Shown: in pieces, positions 41,027 through 48,881 of the stretch | How the letters are laid out: each line of letters begins with the position of its first letter | Position numbering within the stretch: position 1 is the first letter of the stretch | Source: CADCVT01 sp036389485 | GTDB taxonomy: Bacteria; Actinomycetota; Thermoleophilia; Solirubrobacterales; Solirubrobacteraceae | Assembly: GCA_036389485.1 (NCBI GenBank) | Contig: DASVPR010000049.1 | Coordinates: 1-64,000, forward strand | Direction: 5' to 3' | DNA: 64,000 bases | Notes under the pieces: generated by a model | The model's input: only the letters and a program-made list of their open reading frames with translations | Told to the model about the DNA's origin: nothing | Databases searched by the model: none | Position numbers and translations under genes: made by a program

Positions 41027-41832
41027 CGACGTTCCGCGAGCGCCACCCCGTCGCGTGGGCCTACCACCGCCGCACGTCGCGGTGGCCGTTCAACATGCAC
41101 GACCTCAACGAGCGGACCTTCGAGACGCCGCAGTTCAAGGAGGACCTCGACGTCGAGCCGCTCGACCTGCCGGCGCCGCGGCTGCCGGACGCGCCGCTGC
41201 GCGCGGCGATCGAGGGGCGGTCGACGTGCCGCCGGTTCGCCGGTGAGCCGCTGCCGCTCGCCGACCTCGGGACGCTGCTGCACGCCGGCTACGGGATCAC
41301 CGGGACGACCGAGCTGGGCGGCGAGTTCTGCGAGCGGCCGATCCCGTCGGGCGGCGGCCTGTACCCGCTCGAGCTGTACGTCATCGCGCAGCGGGTCGAG
41401 GGGCTCGACGGCGGCGCGTACCACTACGTCCCGCTCGGCCACCGGCTCGAGGTCGTGCGCCCTGACCCGCTCCCGACGCTCCTGACGTCGGAGATGTTCC
41501 TCGGCCAGCCGTACCTCGCCGGCGCCGCCGGCGTGATCGTCATCACCGCGCTCGTCGAGCGGTCGCTGTGGAAGTACGAGGACCGCGGCTACCGCTACAT
41601 CCTGCTCGAGGCCGGGCACTGCGCGCAGAGCGTCAACCTGTGCGCGGAGGGGATGGGGCTCGGCAGCCTCAACCTCGGCGGCTTCATGGACGAGGACGTC
41701 ATGGCGCTCCTCCGGCTCGATCCCGACCACGAGATCGTGCTGTACGGCGTCGCCGTCGGCGCCGCGAGCACGGCCGACCGCCGCGACCGGCGGTTCCCGC
41801 CCGACGCGGACCTCGAGTACCGCCGCTTCTGA
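41023..41832 (+). CDS. SagB-type FMN dehydrogenase
   Basis: A 269-aa nitroreductase-fold flavoenzyme of the SagB/BcerB type, which oxidises thiazolines/oxazolines to thiazoles/oxazoles. FMN-binding RSTCRRFAGEPLPLADLG is near residues 66-83, and PSGGGLYPLELYVIA follows. WKYEDRGYRYILLEAGHCAQ contains the Lys-Tyr pair implicated in azoline oxidation. The ATG overlaps the cyclodehydratase stop (ATGA), so the three cassette genes are translationally linked. Its presence implies aromatic azoles in the final product. Confidence 0.9.
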   Translation: MTTFRERHPVAWAYHRRTSRWPFNMHDLNERTFETPQFKEDLDVEPLDLPAPRLPDAPLRAAIEGRSTCRRFAGEPLPLADLGTLLHAGYGITGTTELGGEFCERPIPSGGGLYPLELYVIAQRVEGLDGGAYHYVPLGHRLEVVRPDPLPTLLTSEMFLGQPYLAGAAGVIVITALVERSLWKYEDRGYRYILLEAGHCAQSVNLCAEGMGLGSLNLGGFMDEDVMALLRLDPDHEIVLYGVAVGAASTADRRDRRFPPDADLEYRRF

Positions 41833-41835
41833 CCG

Positions 41836-42543
41836 TCAGCCGAGCAGCGCCGCGCGCAGCTGCTCCAGCTCGTCGTCGAGGAGCGGGAGCCAGGTGCGCT
41901 CGCCGTGCAGGAGCGCGCGCCGCTTGACCTCGCGCGTCGCGGACGGCGGGGCCTCGGCGATGGCCCGCGCGGTCTCCGTCGCCTCGTCGAGCGACGCGAG
42001 CGCGCTCACGACGCCGAGGCGGAGGGCCTCGTCGGCATCGAGAAGGCATCCGGTGAGGCACAGCTCGCGCGCGAGCGACTCCGGGAGCGCGGCGCGGGCC
42101 GCGGCGTAGGACGGGGGGATGTGCCGGCCGATCTCCGGGAAGCCGAGCTTGGCGGCCGGCGACGCGATGCGGAGGTCGCAGAGCAGCGCGATCGCGAAGC
42201 CGCCCGCGATCGCCGGGCCGTTGACGTAGGCGACGAGCGGCTTGGGGAAGCGGGCCACCGCGCCGAACGCGCGGGCGCTCGAGTCGACGAGCCGCTCCTT
42301 GTGCGCGCGGTCGCCGCCGAACTGCGTCACGTCCATCCCCGCGCAGAACGCGGTGCCCGCGCCGGTGAGCAGCGCGCAGTGCACGGCGTCGTCGGCCGCG
42401 AGCGCGTCGAGGGCCTCGGCGAGGGCGTACCGGAGCTCGATCGAGAGCGCGTTGCGCTTCTCCGGGCGGTGGAGCGTGACGAGCGCCAGCGCGCCATTGA
42501 TTTCCGTGCGCAAGGGGTCCATCATCAGAACGGAGTCGTTCAC
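41836..42543 (-). CDS. Enoyl-CoA hydratase/isomerase family protein
   Basis: Crotonase-fold protein (235 aa). The oxyanion-hole segments are TAFCAGMDVTQFGG (about 65-78) and GPAIAGGFAIALLCDLRIAS (about 109-128). The position after PEIGR keeps an acidic Glu, but the second catalytic Glu is not obvious, so hydratase activity is uncertain. The start is GTG 42543; an ATG pair (MMDPL) 15-18 nt downstream is an alternative. It is convergent with the TOMM cassette (3-nt gap) and probably unrelated to it. Confidence 0.88.
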   Translation of the reverse strand: MNDSVLMMDPLRTEINGALALVTLHRPEKRNALSIELRYALAEALDALAADDAVHCALLTGAGTAFCAGMDVTQFGGDRAHKERLVDSSARAFGAVARFPKPLVAYVNGPAIAGGFAIALLCDLRIASPAAKLGFPEIGRHIPPSYAAARAALPESLARELCLTGCLLDADEALRLGVVSALASLDEATETARAIAEAPPSATREVKRRALLHGERTWLPLLDDELEQLRAALLG

Positions 42544-42558
42544 GGGAGGGAGCTTCTC

Positions 42559-42786
42559 ATGGGCTCAATGCGCAACCTGTTCTGGGTGCTGTCGCTCGGC
42601 GTGATCGCCGCGTACCTGTTCTTCTTCGCGCTCGGCGCGTTCGCGATCGACGAGGTCGTCCCGCTGAGCATCGCGGTCGGCGTGCTGATCGTGCTCTGGG
42701 CGGTCCATGCGGTGCTGCAACGGCGCACGGACGACGGGTCGCTCGACCCGCTGCTCATGCGCGCACGCGAGCGCCGCGGGTTCTAG
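42559..42786 (+). CDS. Small membrane protein with C-terminal RERRGF motif (downstream of TOMM cassette)
   Basis: A 75-aa protein with two hydrophobic helices (about residues 5-27 and 33-52) and the ending LLMRARERRGF. The Shine-Dalgarno GGGAGGGAG lies 6 nt before ATG 42559. It shares topology and the last six residues with the 102-aa protein on the other side of the cassette. No known family. The motif may be a lineage-typical signal for localisation or degradation. Confidence 0.72.
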   Translation: MGSMRNLFWVLSLGVIAAYLFFFALGAFAIDEVVPLSIAVGVLIVLWAVHAVLQRRTDDGSLDPLLMRARERRGF

Positions 42787-42800
42787 CGAGCGGCCGCGCG

Positions 42801-43496
42801 GTGCGCCGCCTGGCCCCGGCGGCGACGTGCTGCGCGGCGCTCTTCATCGCCGCCGGCTGCGGGTCACCGGCGCGCGACGCGACCGGGCAGTCGGCATGTC
42901 CGCGTCCGTCGAACGCCGGGTTCGAGGTCGACGGCGGCCGGGCCCAAAGTCTCAGGTGCTCCGGGCTGCCGCGCCGGCTCGCACCCCAGGGCGCCGAGGC
43001 CACGGTGTGGGTGCTCGGGACTCGCCGGTATCTGGTCGTGTGGCGCGCCGACCGGTCGAGCGGGGTCGCGGTCTGGAGGCGAACCGGAGGCGCGTGGGAG
43101 CGCCTCCTCGACCACCGGCGGCCGTTCCGCGACTCCTACAGCCTCTCGATCCACGACGTGACCGCGGACGGCCGCCTCGACGTGCTCGTCAACGAGCTGA
43201 ACGGCAGCGGCGCGTGCGGCGAGCGCGTCGCGTTCCGGGTCGAGCCCGCGCGCGTCACGCCGTTGTTCCGGCGGGACGGAGTCTGCGAGGTCGAGTCCGA
43301 GCTGCGCGACGGCCTCCTGTGGTTCCGCGAGGCGATCGGAGACTGCCCGTACGCGCGCGACCTCTCGCCCCACTGCTACGGAGGCGTCCGGTTGACGATC
43401 CGCGGCTGGAATGGGGACGACGTCGTCGTCGAGCAGACGATCGTGCGCTGCCTGCGGTCGCGCCTCGACCCGGCGCGGGGGTGCCGCGCGCCGTAG
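42801..43496 (+). CDS. Putative lipoprotein
   Basis: A 231-aa protein with a type-II signal peptide (lipobox IAAGC, Cys at about residue 20) and then a Cys-containing beta-rich domain. IHDVTADGRLDVLVNE resembles the Asp-rich FG-GAP/VCBS-like calcium-binding loop. At least six further Cys residues suggest disulfides outside the membrane. The start may be GTG 42801, soon after the preceding stop. I recognise no specific family. Confidence 0.65.
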   Translation: MRRLAPAATCCAALFIAAGCGSPARDATGQSACPRPSNAGFEVDGGRAQSLRCSGLPRRLAPQGAEATVWVLGTRRYLVVWRADRSSGVAVWRRTGGAWERLLDHRRPFRDSYSLSIHDVTADGRLDVLVNELNGSGACGERVAFRVEPARVTPLFRRDGVCEVESELRDGLLWFREAIGDCPYARDLSPHCYGGVRLTIRGWNGDDVVVEQTIVRCLRSRLDPARGCRAP

Positions 43497-43499
43497 GCT
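43494..43499 (+). promoter_or_regulatory. Leaderless -10 box (TAGGCT) of the MFS gene
   Basis: TAGGCT ends 6 nt before GTG 43506. Confidence 0.45.
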
Positions 43500-43505
43500 C
43501 GCCAT

Positions 43506-44987
43506 GTGACCCTGACCGCCGCGCAGAAGCGGACCACGCTGCTGGCGGCGATCATGGGCTCGTTCGTCGCGCTGCTCGACTCGACGGTCGTCAGCGTCGC
43601 GCTGCCGGCGATCCGCGGCGACCTCGGCGGCGGGCTGGCGGGCCAGCAGTGGGTCGTCAACGCGTACCTGCTGATGCTCGGCTCGCTGATCCTGATCGGC
43701 GGCTCGCTCGGCGACGTGTTCGGGGAGAGGCGCGTGTTCGCGATCGGCGTCGCGGGGTTCGGCGCGGCGTCGGTGCTGTGCGCGGCGGCGCCGTCGATCG
43801 AGCTGCTCGTCGCCGGCCGCGCGCTGCAGGGCACCTTCGGCGCCCTGCTCACGCCCGCGTCCCTGGCGATCATCGTCTCAGCGTTCCGCGGCGAGGAGCG
43901 CGGCGCCGCGATCGGGATGTGGACGGCGTACAGCGGCATCGCCGCGGTGGTCGGGCCGCTGGCGGGCGGATGGCTCGTCGACACGCTCGACTGGCGCTGG
44001 ATCTTCGCGGTGAACGTGCCGTTCGTCGCGCTGACGCTCGTCCTCACGGCGCGGATGCCCGGGCTGCCGCGGATGGGCGAGGGGCGCACGCCGGACTGGG
44101 TCGGCGCGGCGCTGTGCGGGCTCGGCCTGGCCGGCCCGACGTTCGGGCTCATCCAGCAGCCCGACCACGGCTGGGGCAGCGCGATGGTGTGGCTGCCGGC
44201 GGTTGCGGGGCTCGCCGTCTTCGCCGGCTTCCTCGCGTGGGAGCGCCGCGAGAGCGACCCGATGCTCCCGCTCGGCCTGTTCGGCCGTGGGAACTTCGCC
44301 TGGGGGAACGTGGAGACGCTCGCGCTCTACGGCGGGCTCGGTGCGACGTTCTTCCTGCTCGTGCTGTTCCTGCAGCAGGTCGGCGGGCTCGACGCGCTCG
44401 AGGCCGGGCTGTCGACGCTGCCGACGACGATCGTCATGTTCCTGCTGTCGCGCCGCTTCGGTGCGCTCGCCGACCGCCGCGGCCCGCGGCTCTTCATGGG
44501 GATCGGGCCGCTCGTCTGCGCCGCGGGGACGCTGCTGCTGATGGCGATGGTCGACGAGACGCCGTCGCTCGTGGCGGAGGTCCTGCCCGGCGTCGTCGTC
44601 TTCGCGCTCGGGCTGTCGATCACGGTCGCGCCGCTGACCGCCGCGATCCTCGCCGACGCCGACGAGCACAACGCCGGCATCGCGTCCGGCGTCAACAACG
44701 CGGTGGCGCGCGTCGCGTCGCTGCTCGCGACCGCCGGCATCGGCGCCGTCATCGGCGGGACGCTCGACCTCGACGGCTTCCGGATGGGGATGGCGTTCGC
44801 CGCGATCCTCATGGCCGCCGGCGGCCTCATCGGCCTCGCCCGGATCAGGAACCCGCGGCGCGAGGTCCACGCCGAGGACTGCCCTGGCGGGCAGCTCGCG
44901 GGCCAGCCGAAGCCCGCGTGGTGCCCCGAGGAGGACGAGGAGACCGCGTTCCCGCTCGCCCGCGCGCGGGAACCCTCCACCACATGA
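43506..44987 (+). CDS. MFS drug/solute exporter, DHA2 (EmrB/QacA) family
   Basis: A 493-aa integral membrane antiporter with about 14 helices. Family segments: FVALLDSTVVSVALPAIRGD in helix 1 (motif D1), GSLGDVFGERRVFAIG (motif A) and ALQGTFGALLTPASLAII (motif B), then GPLAGGWLVDTLDWRWIFAVN (motif C region). It likely exports hydrophobic or cationic compounds with proton influx. It lies 1.7 kb from the TOMM cassette and could in principle export its product, but its own promoter and the genes between argue against assuming this. It overlaps the next gene by 4 nt. Confidence 0.9.
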   Translation: MTLTAAQKRTTLLAAIMGSFVALLDSTVVSVALPAIRGDLGGGLAGQQWVVNAYLLMLGSLILIGGSLGDVFGERRVFAIGVAGFGAASVLCAAAPSIELLVAGRALQGTFGALLTPASLAIIVSAFRGEERGAAIGMWTAYSGIAAVVGPLAGGWLVDTLDWRWIFAVNVPFVALTLVLTARMPGLPRMGEGRTPDWVGAALCGLGLAGPTFGLIQQPDHGWGSAMVWLPAVAGLAVFAGFLAWERRESDPMLPLGLFGRGNFAWGNVETLALYGGLGATFFLLVLFLQQVGGLDALEAGLSTLPTTIVMFLLSRRFGALADRRGPRLFMGIGPLVCAAGTLLLMAMVDETPSLVAEVLPGVVVFALGLSITVAPLTAAILADADEHNAGIASGVNNAVARVASLLATAGIGAVIGGTLDLDGFRMGMAFAAILMAAGGLIGLARIRNPRREVHAEDCPGGQLAGQPKPAWCPEEDEETAFPLARAREPSTT

Positions 44988-45973
44988 TCGGGCTCGCAGT
45001 GGCGGTCGCGTTCGCGGCCTCGACGCCGCCGGCCGTCCCGCCGCAGCTGCTCGTCGAGCGCGTGCGCACCGGCCGGACGGCACGCCACGCCGTGCTCGCG
45101 GTGCGACCGAACGGAAGAGTCGTGCGCACGGTCGTGCGCGGGAAGGGCGTCTCGGGCGTGCGGTGGTCGCCGGACGCGAGGCGCCTCGCCGCCACCCGCT
45201 CGCGCGGGGAGGACGGAGAGCGCGAGGACGTCGTCCTGCTGACGCCGCGCGGCCGCGTCGTGCGCCGGCTCACGCGCGACGGCCGGTCCTTCGCGCCGGT
45301 GTGGTCGCCGGACGGCCGCTGGATCGCCTACGCGCGGCGGGCGCGCGGCGAGCGCGGGTTCCTCGAGGCCGACCTCTGGCGCGTCCGGCGCGACGGGACA
45401 GGCCGGCGCCGCGTGCTCGACTCCGGAGCGAACGTCCTCGCGCTGCCGAGCGCGTGGTCGCCCGACGGCGCGCTGATCGCGTACACGCGCGCGGTCATCG
45501 ACGAGCAGCGCTACGCCTCCCCCGACGGCATCCAGAGCTCCGCGCACGCGGTCAGGCCGGACGGGCAGGACGACCGTGTCCTCGCGGAGGACGGCGGTAC
45601 GGCCGCGTGGTCGCCCGACGGCAGGCTGCTCGCGTTCTCGTCGGGCCGCGACCACAACGGCACGCTGAGCTACGGCGACCGGGAGTCGTACGCGACCGAG
45701 CTGTACGTCGCGGACGCCGACGGCGCGAACCCGCGCCGCCTGACGAAGACCGAGGACGTCAACGAGGACCAGCCCGCGTGGTCGCCCGACAGCGACCTGA
45801 TCGCGTTCCAGCGCGGCGAGGTCGTCGACAACGCGCAGGGGACGTGGATCGCGATGACCGACGCGCTAGCGAGCTGCGCGCCCGACGTCCTGCGCGACCG
45901 CCGGCTCGACACGTGGTACGCGAGCCCGGTGTGGCACCCGGGGTCGCGGGGCGAGGTCGCGCTCGGCTGCTGA
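44984..45973 (+). CDS. WD40-like/TolB-type beta-propeller protein
   Basis: A 329-aa protein with a short hydrophobic N-terminus (IGLAVAVAFAAS) and at least five PD40 repeats: VRWSPDARRLAA, VWSPDGRWIAYA, AWSPDGALIAYT, AWSPDGRLLAFS and AWSPDSDLIAFQ. It is probably exported. The ATG overlaps the MFS stop (ATGA). Its last 108 nt overlap the opposite-strand flavoprotein gene, whose conserved part ends before the overlap. Confidence 0.82.
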   Translation: MIGLAVAVAFAASTPPAVPPQLLVERVRTGRTARHAVLAVRPNGRVVRTVVRGKGVSGVRWSPDARRLAATRSRGEDGEREDVVLLTPRGRVVRRLTRDGRSFAPVWSPDGRWIAYARRARGERGFLEADLWRVRRDGTGRRRVLDSGANVLALPSAWSPDGALIAYTRAVIDEQRYASPDGIQSSAHAVRPDGQDDRVLAEDGGTAAWSPDGRLLAFSSGRDHNGTLSYGDRESYATELYVADADGANPRRLTKTEDVNEDQPAWSPDSDLIAFQRGEVVDNAQGTWIAMTDALASCAPDVLRDRRLDTWYASPVWHPGSRGEVALGC

Positions 45974-47059
45974 CGCGAACTCGGGCGGCGCGATCCGGAG
46001 GTAGTGGTCGAACGCGAAGCGCAGCAGGCGCTCGTTCGCCATAGCCCGCGCGATGTACGGCATCGCCGGTGTCGGGTTCACGCGCGAGACGAGGTTCTGC
46101 ACGCGCTTGAGCCACAGGTACTTGGCGGCATGGGAATCCGAGAACGCGCCGTACCGCGCGAGCGCCTGCTCGCGGGTCTGCCGCCCGTCGAGCACCGCGC
46201 GGATCTCGCGACCGGCGGCGAGGCCGAAGTAGAGCGCGGTGCGGATGCCCTCGGCCGTCACCGGCAGGCAGTGGCCGGCGCTGTCGCCGGCGAAGAAGAT
46301 CCCGTCGTCGACCGCCTTGCGCAGCTTGTGCGGGATCCAGTTGCCCTGGAAGCGCACGGCGGGGACGTCGACGTCGCGGGCGAGCTGCAGCGTCGGGTCC
46401 TTCACGTGGTCGCGCGGCTCGAACGAGCCGACGCCGACGCGCAGCTCGTCGTCCGCCGGGAACGACCACGAGTACCCGGCGCGCACGTACTTCGGATCGA
46501 GCCACAGCTCGAGGTCGTCGCCGCGCCCGTCCGGGTGCACCTCCAGCCCTCGAGAGAGGAACCCCTCGGGCGGCTGCACGTTCGCGCCCGCGCCGAGCAC
46601 GCGCCGCCAGCCGAGCGCGTCGACGATGAGCGGTGCATGCAGGTCGCCGCGGTCGGTGTGGACTGTGAAGCCCGTCCGCCCGTTCACCTTCGCGTTGTCG
46701 AACTCCGCGTCGGTCTGCTCGTACAAGAGGTTGCACAGCGTCCGGTAGTCGAAGGTCGAGAACGTGAACGGCAGCGGCCACGTCGACGTGCCCTTCGGCG
46801 TGTGCACGACGAGCCGCGAGAACGTCTGCTGGATCGAGTCGCGGAGGCCGAGTCGCTCGAGCCACTCGGTCGGGGCCGCGCACGCCGACGTCTGCTTCTC
46901 GCCGATGTCGTAGCGGTCGACGATCAGCACGTCGCGGCCGGAGCCCGCGAGCTCGCGCGCGACGGCCAGTCCCGCGAAGCTCGCGCCGCAGATCAGGACG
47001 TCGCAATCTCGCTGCAGAGGGGTGCGTTCCGCACCGCGTTTCGTGGCTCGCACGGGCAC
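45866..47059 (-). CDS. FAD-dependent oxidoreductase, geranylgeranyl reductase family (paralogue 2)
   Basis: A 397-aa class-A flavoprotein closely related to the gene at 5748-6887. Shared segments include CGASFAGLAVARELAGSG, VDALGWRRVLG, RFQGNWIPHKLR and FFAGDSAGHC followed by EGIRTA. The expected role is saturation of isoprenoid chains. The GTG start has a second in-frame GTG 6 nt later. The last 35 or so residues are Arg/Pro/Ala-rich and overlap the convergent gene, so the functional protein may be shorter. The leaderless -10 TAAGGT (47071-47076) faces that of rpsA. Confidence 0.87.
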   Translation of the reverse strand: MPVRATKRGAERTPLQRDCDVLICGASFAGLAVARELAGSGRDVLIVDRYDIGEKQTSACAAPTEWLERLGLRDSIQQTFSRLVVHTPKGTSTWPLPFTFSTFDYRTLCNLLYEQTDAEFDNAKVNGRTGFTVHTDRGDLHAPLIVDALGWRRVLGAGANVQPPEGFLSRGLEVHPDGRGDDLELWLDPKYVRAGYSWSFPADDELRVGVGSFEPRDHVKDPTLQLARDVDVPAVRFQGNWIPHKLRKAVDDGIFFAGDSAGHCLPVTAEGIRTALYFGLAAGREIRAVLDGRQTREQALARYGAFSDSHAAKYLWLKRVQNLVSRVNPTPAMPYIARAMANERLLRFAFDHYLRIAPPEFASAAERDLAPRPRVPHRARVPRVEPAVAQDVGRAAR

Positions 47060-47070
47060 GGCGCGGCAAC

Positions 47071-47086
47071 CTTACTGCGCTAACCT
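47071..47086. promoter_or_regulatory. Interleaved divergent leaderless promoters, reductase 2 / rpsA
   Basis: ACCTTA (47071-47076, TAAGGT on the minus strand) ends 11 nt from GTG 47059. TAACCT (47081-47086) ends 10 nt from ATG 47097. Only four bases separate the two -10 boxes, so each promoter's polymerase footprint covers the other. Confidence 0.5.
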
Positions 47087-47096
47087 TGCGCGACTC

Positions 47097-48869
47097 ATGG
47101 CAACTGACACTACGAACGATGCACGCGTGGTGGATGGCTCCGACGGCCTCCTTCTGGAGATCGACGGTCAAGTCGTCCCGAACTACGACGCCACGCTGCG
47201 CCACTTCGACGAGGGCGACGTCGTCACGGGCCGCGTGGTCCGGATCGACAACGACGAGGTCCTCGTCGACATCGGCTACAAGAGCGAGGGGGTCATCCCC
47301 TCCAACGAGCTTTCCATCCGCAAGTCGGTCGACCCGCACGATGAGGTCGAGCTGGGCGAGGAGGTCGACGCGCTGGTCCTCACCAAGGAGGACCAGGACG
47401 GCCGCCTCATCATGTCCAAGAAGCGCGCCCGCTTCGAGAAGGCGTGGCGGCGCATCGAGGCGGCCCAGGAGTCCGGGGCGCCGATCGAGGGCAACGTCAT
47501 CGAGGTCGTCAAGGGCGGCCTCATCATCGACCTCGGCGTGCGCGGCTTCCTGCCCGCGTCGCTGGTCGACATCCGGCGCGTCCCGAACCTCGACGAGTTC
47601 ATGGGGCAGACGCTCGAGACGCGCGTCATCGAGCTGAACCGCTCGCGCAACAACGTGGTCCTGTCGCGTCGCGCCGTGCTCGAGGAGGAGCGCAAGGAGC
47701 AGCGCCAGGAGATCCTCGACCGCCTGCAGCCCGGCCTCATCGTCGAGGGCACGATCTCGAACATCGTCGACTTCGGCGCGTTCGTGGACCTGAACGGGAT
47801 CGACGGCCTGATCCACATCTCCGAGCTGTCGTGGTCGCACGTCAACCACCCGGGCGAAGTGGTGGCGATCGGCGACGAGGTCCAGGTCAAGGTCCTCGAC
47901 ATAGACCGCGACCGGCAGCGCATCTCGCTCGGCTTGAAGCAGACGCAGGAGGACCCCTGGCAGCGCGTCGTCTCGATGTACAACGTCGGCGACGAGCTCG
48001 AGGGCAAGGTCACGAAGGTCGTCACGTTCGGCGCGTTCGTCGAGATCCTCGACGGCGTCGAGGGGCTCGTGCACATCTCCGAGCTCGCGCCGTACCACGT
48101 CGAGAACCCGCGCGAGATCGTCGAGCCCGGCGTCGACATCATGGTCAAGATCCTCGAGATCGACTCCGAGCGCCGTCGGCTCTCGCTGTCGGCGAAGCGG
48201 GTCGAGAACCAGATCCTGCCGCGCCGCGAGGGCGCGCCGCCGCCGGACGACGCCCCCGAGGGCGCCGGCGACCTCGACGACGTCCGCGACCTCGGCCTGA
48301 GCGAGGACGTCTTCGCGCAGGAAGCGCCCGGCGCGGTCCCCGCCGGCGACGAGGTCCCGGAGACGGAGCCCGAGGCCGCCGCGGAGGACGCCACCGTGCC
48401 GGACCTGGTCAGCGACGCCGACGAGGCTTCCGCCGCCCCCGAGGCGGAGGCTTCGGCTGCTGCGGAGGAGGAGGCTCCGGCTGCCGCGGAGGAGGAGGCT
48501 CCGGCTGCCGCGGAGGATGAGGCTCCGGCTGCCGCGGAGGATGAGGCTCCGGCCGTCGCGGAGGAGGACGCTCCCGCCGTCGCGGAGGAGGAGGCTCCGG
48601 CCGCCCCCGAAGCGGAGGCGCCAGCCGCCGAGGAAGCTCCCGCCGACGACGCTTCCAGCGCGGAGGCGCCCGCCGCCGCCGCCGAGGACGCTCCCACCGA
48701 GGACGCTCCGCCGGCGGACGGCGTCGCGGCCGAGGTGATCGCCTCCGACGGTGCGAGCGACGCCGCGGAGGGCGCCGACGAGGAGCGGCCCGCCGCGGAC
48801 GAGCTCGACACCGAGCCCGCCGACGCCGCGGGCACGGCCGCCGAGCAGGGCACCGACGAGAACGCGTAG
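47097..48869 (+). CDS. rpsA: 30S ribosomal protein S1 with long acidic C-terminal tail
   Basis: RNA-binding ribosomal protein (590 aa) that helps load mRNA. Four S1 domains occupy about residues 35-370: GDVVTGRVVRIDNDEVLVDI, IEGNVIEVVKGGLIIDLGVR, VEGTISNIVDFGAFVDLNGI, LEGKVTKVVTFGAFVEILDG. The last 216 or so residues are a low-complexity Ala/Glu/Pro tail with six near-perfect AEEEAPAA-type octapeptides. S1 tails in actinobacteria are usually short, so this is extended. ATG 47097 begins the conserved protein and lies 10 nt after a TAACCT box, suggesting a leaderless mRNA even for S1 itself. Confidence 0.95.
   Translation: MATDTTNDARVVDGSDGLLLEIDGQVVPNYDATLRHFDEGDVVTGRVVRIDNDEVLVDIGYKSEGVIPSNELSIRKSVDPHDEVELGEEVDALVLTKEDQDGRLIMSKKRARFEKAWRRIEAAQESGAPIEGNVIEVVKGGLIIDLGVRGFLPASLVDIRRVPNLDEFMGQTLETRVIELNRSRNNVVLSRRAVLEEERKEQRQEILDRLQPGLIVEGTISNIVDFGAFVDLNGIDGLIHISELSWSHVNHPGEVVAIGDEVQVKVLDIDRDRQRISLGLKQTQEDPWQRVVSMYNVGDELEGKVTKVVTFGAFVEILDGVEGLVHISELAPYHVENPREIVEPGVDIMVKILEIDSERRRLSLSAKRVENQILPRREGAPPPDDAPEGAGDLDDVRDLGLSEDVFAQEAPGAVPAGDEVPETEPEAAAEDATVPDLVSDADEASAAPEAEASAAAEEEAPAAAEEEAPAAAEDEAPAAAEDEAPAVAEEDAPAVAEEEAPAAPEAEAPAAEEAPADDASSAEAPAAAAEDAPTEDAPPADGVAAEVIASDGASDAAEGADEERPAADELDTEPADAAGTAAEQGTDENA
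48462..48605 (+). repeat. Six tandem 24-bp repeats in the rpsA tail
   Basis: Six consecutive 24-bp units of the form GCGGAGGAGGAGGCTCCG plus 6 nt, each encoding an AEEEAPAA-like octapeptide; units differ by one to four bases. Copy number may vary between strains by slippage. Confidence 0.9.
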
Positions 48870-48881
48870 GGGCGGCCGCCG

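Noticed and set aside
43506..44987. MFS protein as the dedicated exporter of the TOMM product
   Set aside because: It has its own -10 box and is separated from the cassette by a convergent crotonase gene and two other genes. Proximity alone is too weak, so I leave it only as a possibility.
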